Shown: positions 6,602-7,156 of the stretch, piece by piece | Layout of the letters: the number at the start of each line of letters is the position of its first letter | Position numbering within the stretch: the first letter of the stretch is position 1 | DNA from: Eubacterium sp. | GTDB lineage: Bacteria > Bacillota > Clostridia > Lachnospirales > Lachnospiraceae | Assembly: GCA_003486385.1 (NCBI GenBank) | Contig: DNFT01000091.1 | Coordinates: forward strand, 1 to 7,156 | Direction of reading: 5' to 3' | DNA: 7,156 bases | The notes under the pieces: model-generated | What the model saw: only the letters and a program-made list of their open reading frames with translations | Database searches by the model: none | What the model was told of the DNA's origin: nothing | Translations under genes and position numbers: made by a program

Positions 6602-6904
6602 TTAAATATACTCTTCTACCAAATCAATATCTTTTGTCATGTGCAAATCAGGAAATTTATCATCCAACTTTCTTAAACATTCAATATATTCTTTACTTTG
6701 CAACATTTCAGACACATCTTCAAAAATTTCACTAATAAAATAAATATCTTTTTCAGAACAATTTTCTAAATATGCTACTGTTTCATTAATATCTTTAGAT
6801 AAAATATCTATCATTTTATTCCAACAGTTCTGAATACCATAATCATCTTCAATATTTTTACTCTTTCTTTCTGAAATAATATTATCCATTATATCCTTAA
6901 TCAT
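6602..6904 (-). CDS. Small all-helical putative immunity protein, 100 residues
   Basis: The start at 6904 has a perfect AGGAGG (6916-6911) 6 nt upstream. The protein is acidic and predicted almost entirely helical. It has W28, a helix around ETVAYLENC (41-49), then SEIFEDVSEMLQS (58-70), a YIECLRKLDDKFPDL stretch (73-87), and a final helix to the C-terminus. The combination SE-x-FEDVSE, a following S, and KFPDL recalls a common group of small Firmicute immunity proteins found beside contact-dependent or LXG toxins, but I cannot name the family with certainty. It begins 24 bp after the stop of an EndoU-like toxin tail, so the natural inference is that it neutralises an EndoU-type RNase. Only 2 nt separate its stop from the ATG of the next toxin relic. 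Confidence 0.65.
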   Translation of the reverse strand: MIKDIMDNIISERKSKNIEDDYGIQNCWNKMIDILSKDINETVAYLENCSEKDIYFISEIFEDVSEMLQSKEYIECLRKLDDKFPDLHMTKDIDLVEEYI

Positions 6905-6928
6905 TAAATGCCTCCTTATATTTTATGG

Positions 6929-7148
6929 TTAAGATGCAGCATCTGGAAATATTGTACTAATACGTCCGTTTGTACGAATTACACCAACTCTGACACCATT
7001 ATAATTTCCAAATACTGTTACTCCATCAGCCACATTTACATTTTGTGGTAAATTTCCTATTATATGCACCTGCATTAGCTATATCCGATTCACTCCAGCT
7101 TTCTGGAAACCATGACTGATTCGTACCAGTTCTCTTTAGTGGAAACAT
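6929..7148 (-). pseudogene. Frameshifted C-terminal part of an EndoU-like toxin
   Basis: Two overlapping minus-strand frames together make one toxin tail. The first (ATG 7148, stop 7026) gives MFPLKRTGTNQSWFPESWSE then SDIANAGA. The second, entered near 7063-7068, gives HIIGNLPQNVNVADGVTVFG, NYNGVRVGVIRTNGRISTIF and PDAAS before TAA at 6931-6929. The elements WFPxSW, NGVRVGVIRTNGRI and STIFP fit the C-terminal part of bacterial EndoU ribonuclease domains, where a Ser/Thr-x-aromatic near the end is conserved. Deletion of two bases in an original GCACAT would explain the break exactly. A TAA two codons before the ATG and the window edge prevent tracing further upstream, so the N-terminal part may be damaged too. 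The immunity gene at 6602-6904 follows by 24 bp. Confidence 0.65.
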
Positions 7149-7156
7149 AATTTAGA

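Noticed and set aside
7026..7148. 40-residue frame-1 ORF as an independent small protein
   Set aside because: Its last third (RKFTTKCKCG) lacks the style of the first part, while the other frame continues the toxin pattern, so a frameshift explains the data better.
1..7156. CRISPR array, tRNA or rRNA genes, insertion sequence
   Set aside because: No regularly spaced repeats, no tRNA-like cloverleaf that I can recognise, and no transposase reading frame or matching terminal inverted repeats were seen.

Overview
The window looks like chromosome from a low-to-moderate GC Firmicute, most likely a gut Lachnospiraceae-type Clostridium relative. That placement is an inference from the lipoprotein CapA, the style of the TldD/TldE pair, the strong GGAGG ribosome binding sites and the Gram-positive type of immunity genes; there is no rRNA or marker gene to confirm it. 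It has two parts with very different character.

Left part (about 1-4640, plus strand, moderate GC): an AT-rich leader with a good sigma-A-type promoter (159-187) and a long leader hairpin, then a CapA/PgsA-family lipoprotein (282-1673), then a tldD-tldE operon (1788-4557) encoding the two subunits of the TldD/TldE metalloprotease. TldD carries the HExxxH zinc motif; TldE lacks it, as expected. A near-perfect terminator at 4592-4638, with an A-tract on one side and a T-tract on the other, can serve both strands.

Right part (about 4640-7156, minus strand, clearly AT-rich): a run of small genes transcribed leftwards that reads as an accessory immunity array of a polymorphic toxin system. In transcription order (right to left) it holds: a frameshifted EndoU-like toxin C-terminal tail; a 100-residue all-alpha putative immunity protein; a second, much shorter toxin tail of 34 residues; a 257-residue two-part putative immunity protein; an Imm1-family immunity protein; and a 144-residue probable immunity protein. 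The two toxin tails are too short for gene callers and lie in the gaps between the immunity genes. Each ends a few bases before the start of the next immunity gene, which is how toxin and immunity genes are normally arranged. The main full-length toxin, if there is one, would lie to the right of this window on the minus strand.

The two halves converge on the shared terminator. The most informative observations are the two cryptic toxin relics, a probable 2-base deletion that splits the first one, the fused architecture of the 257-residue protein, and an Imm1 gene without any deaminase toxin beside it.
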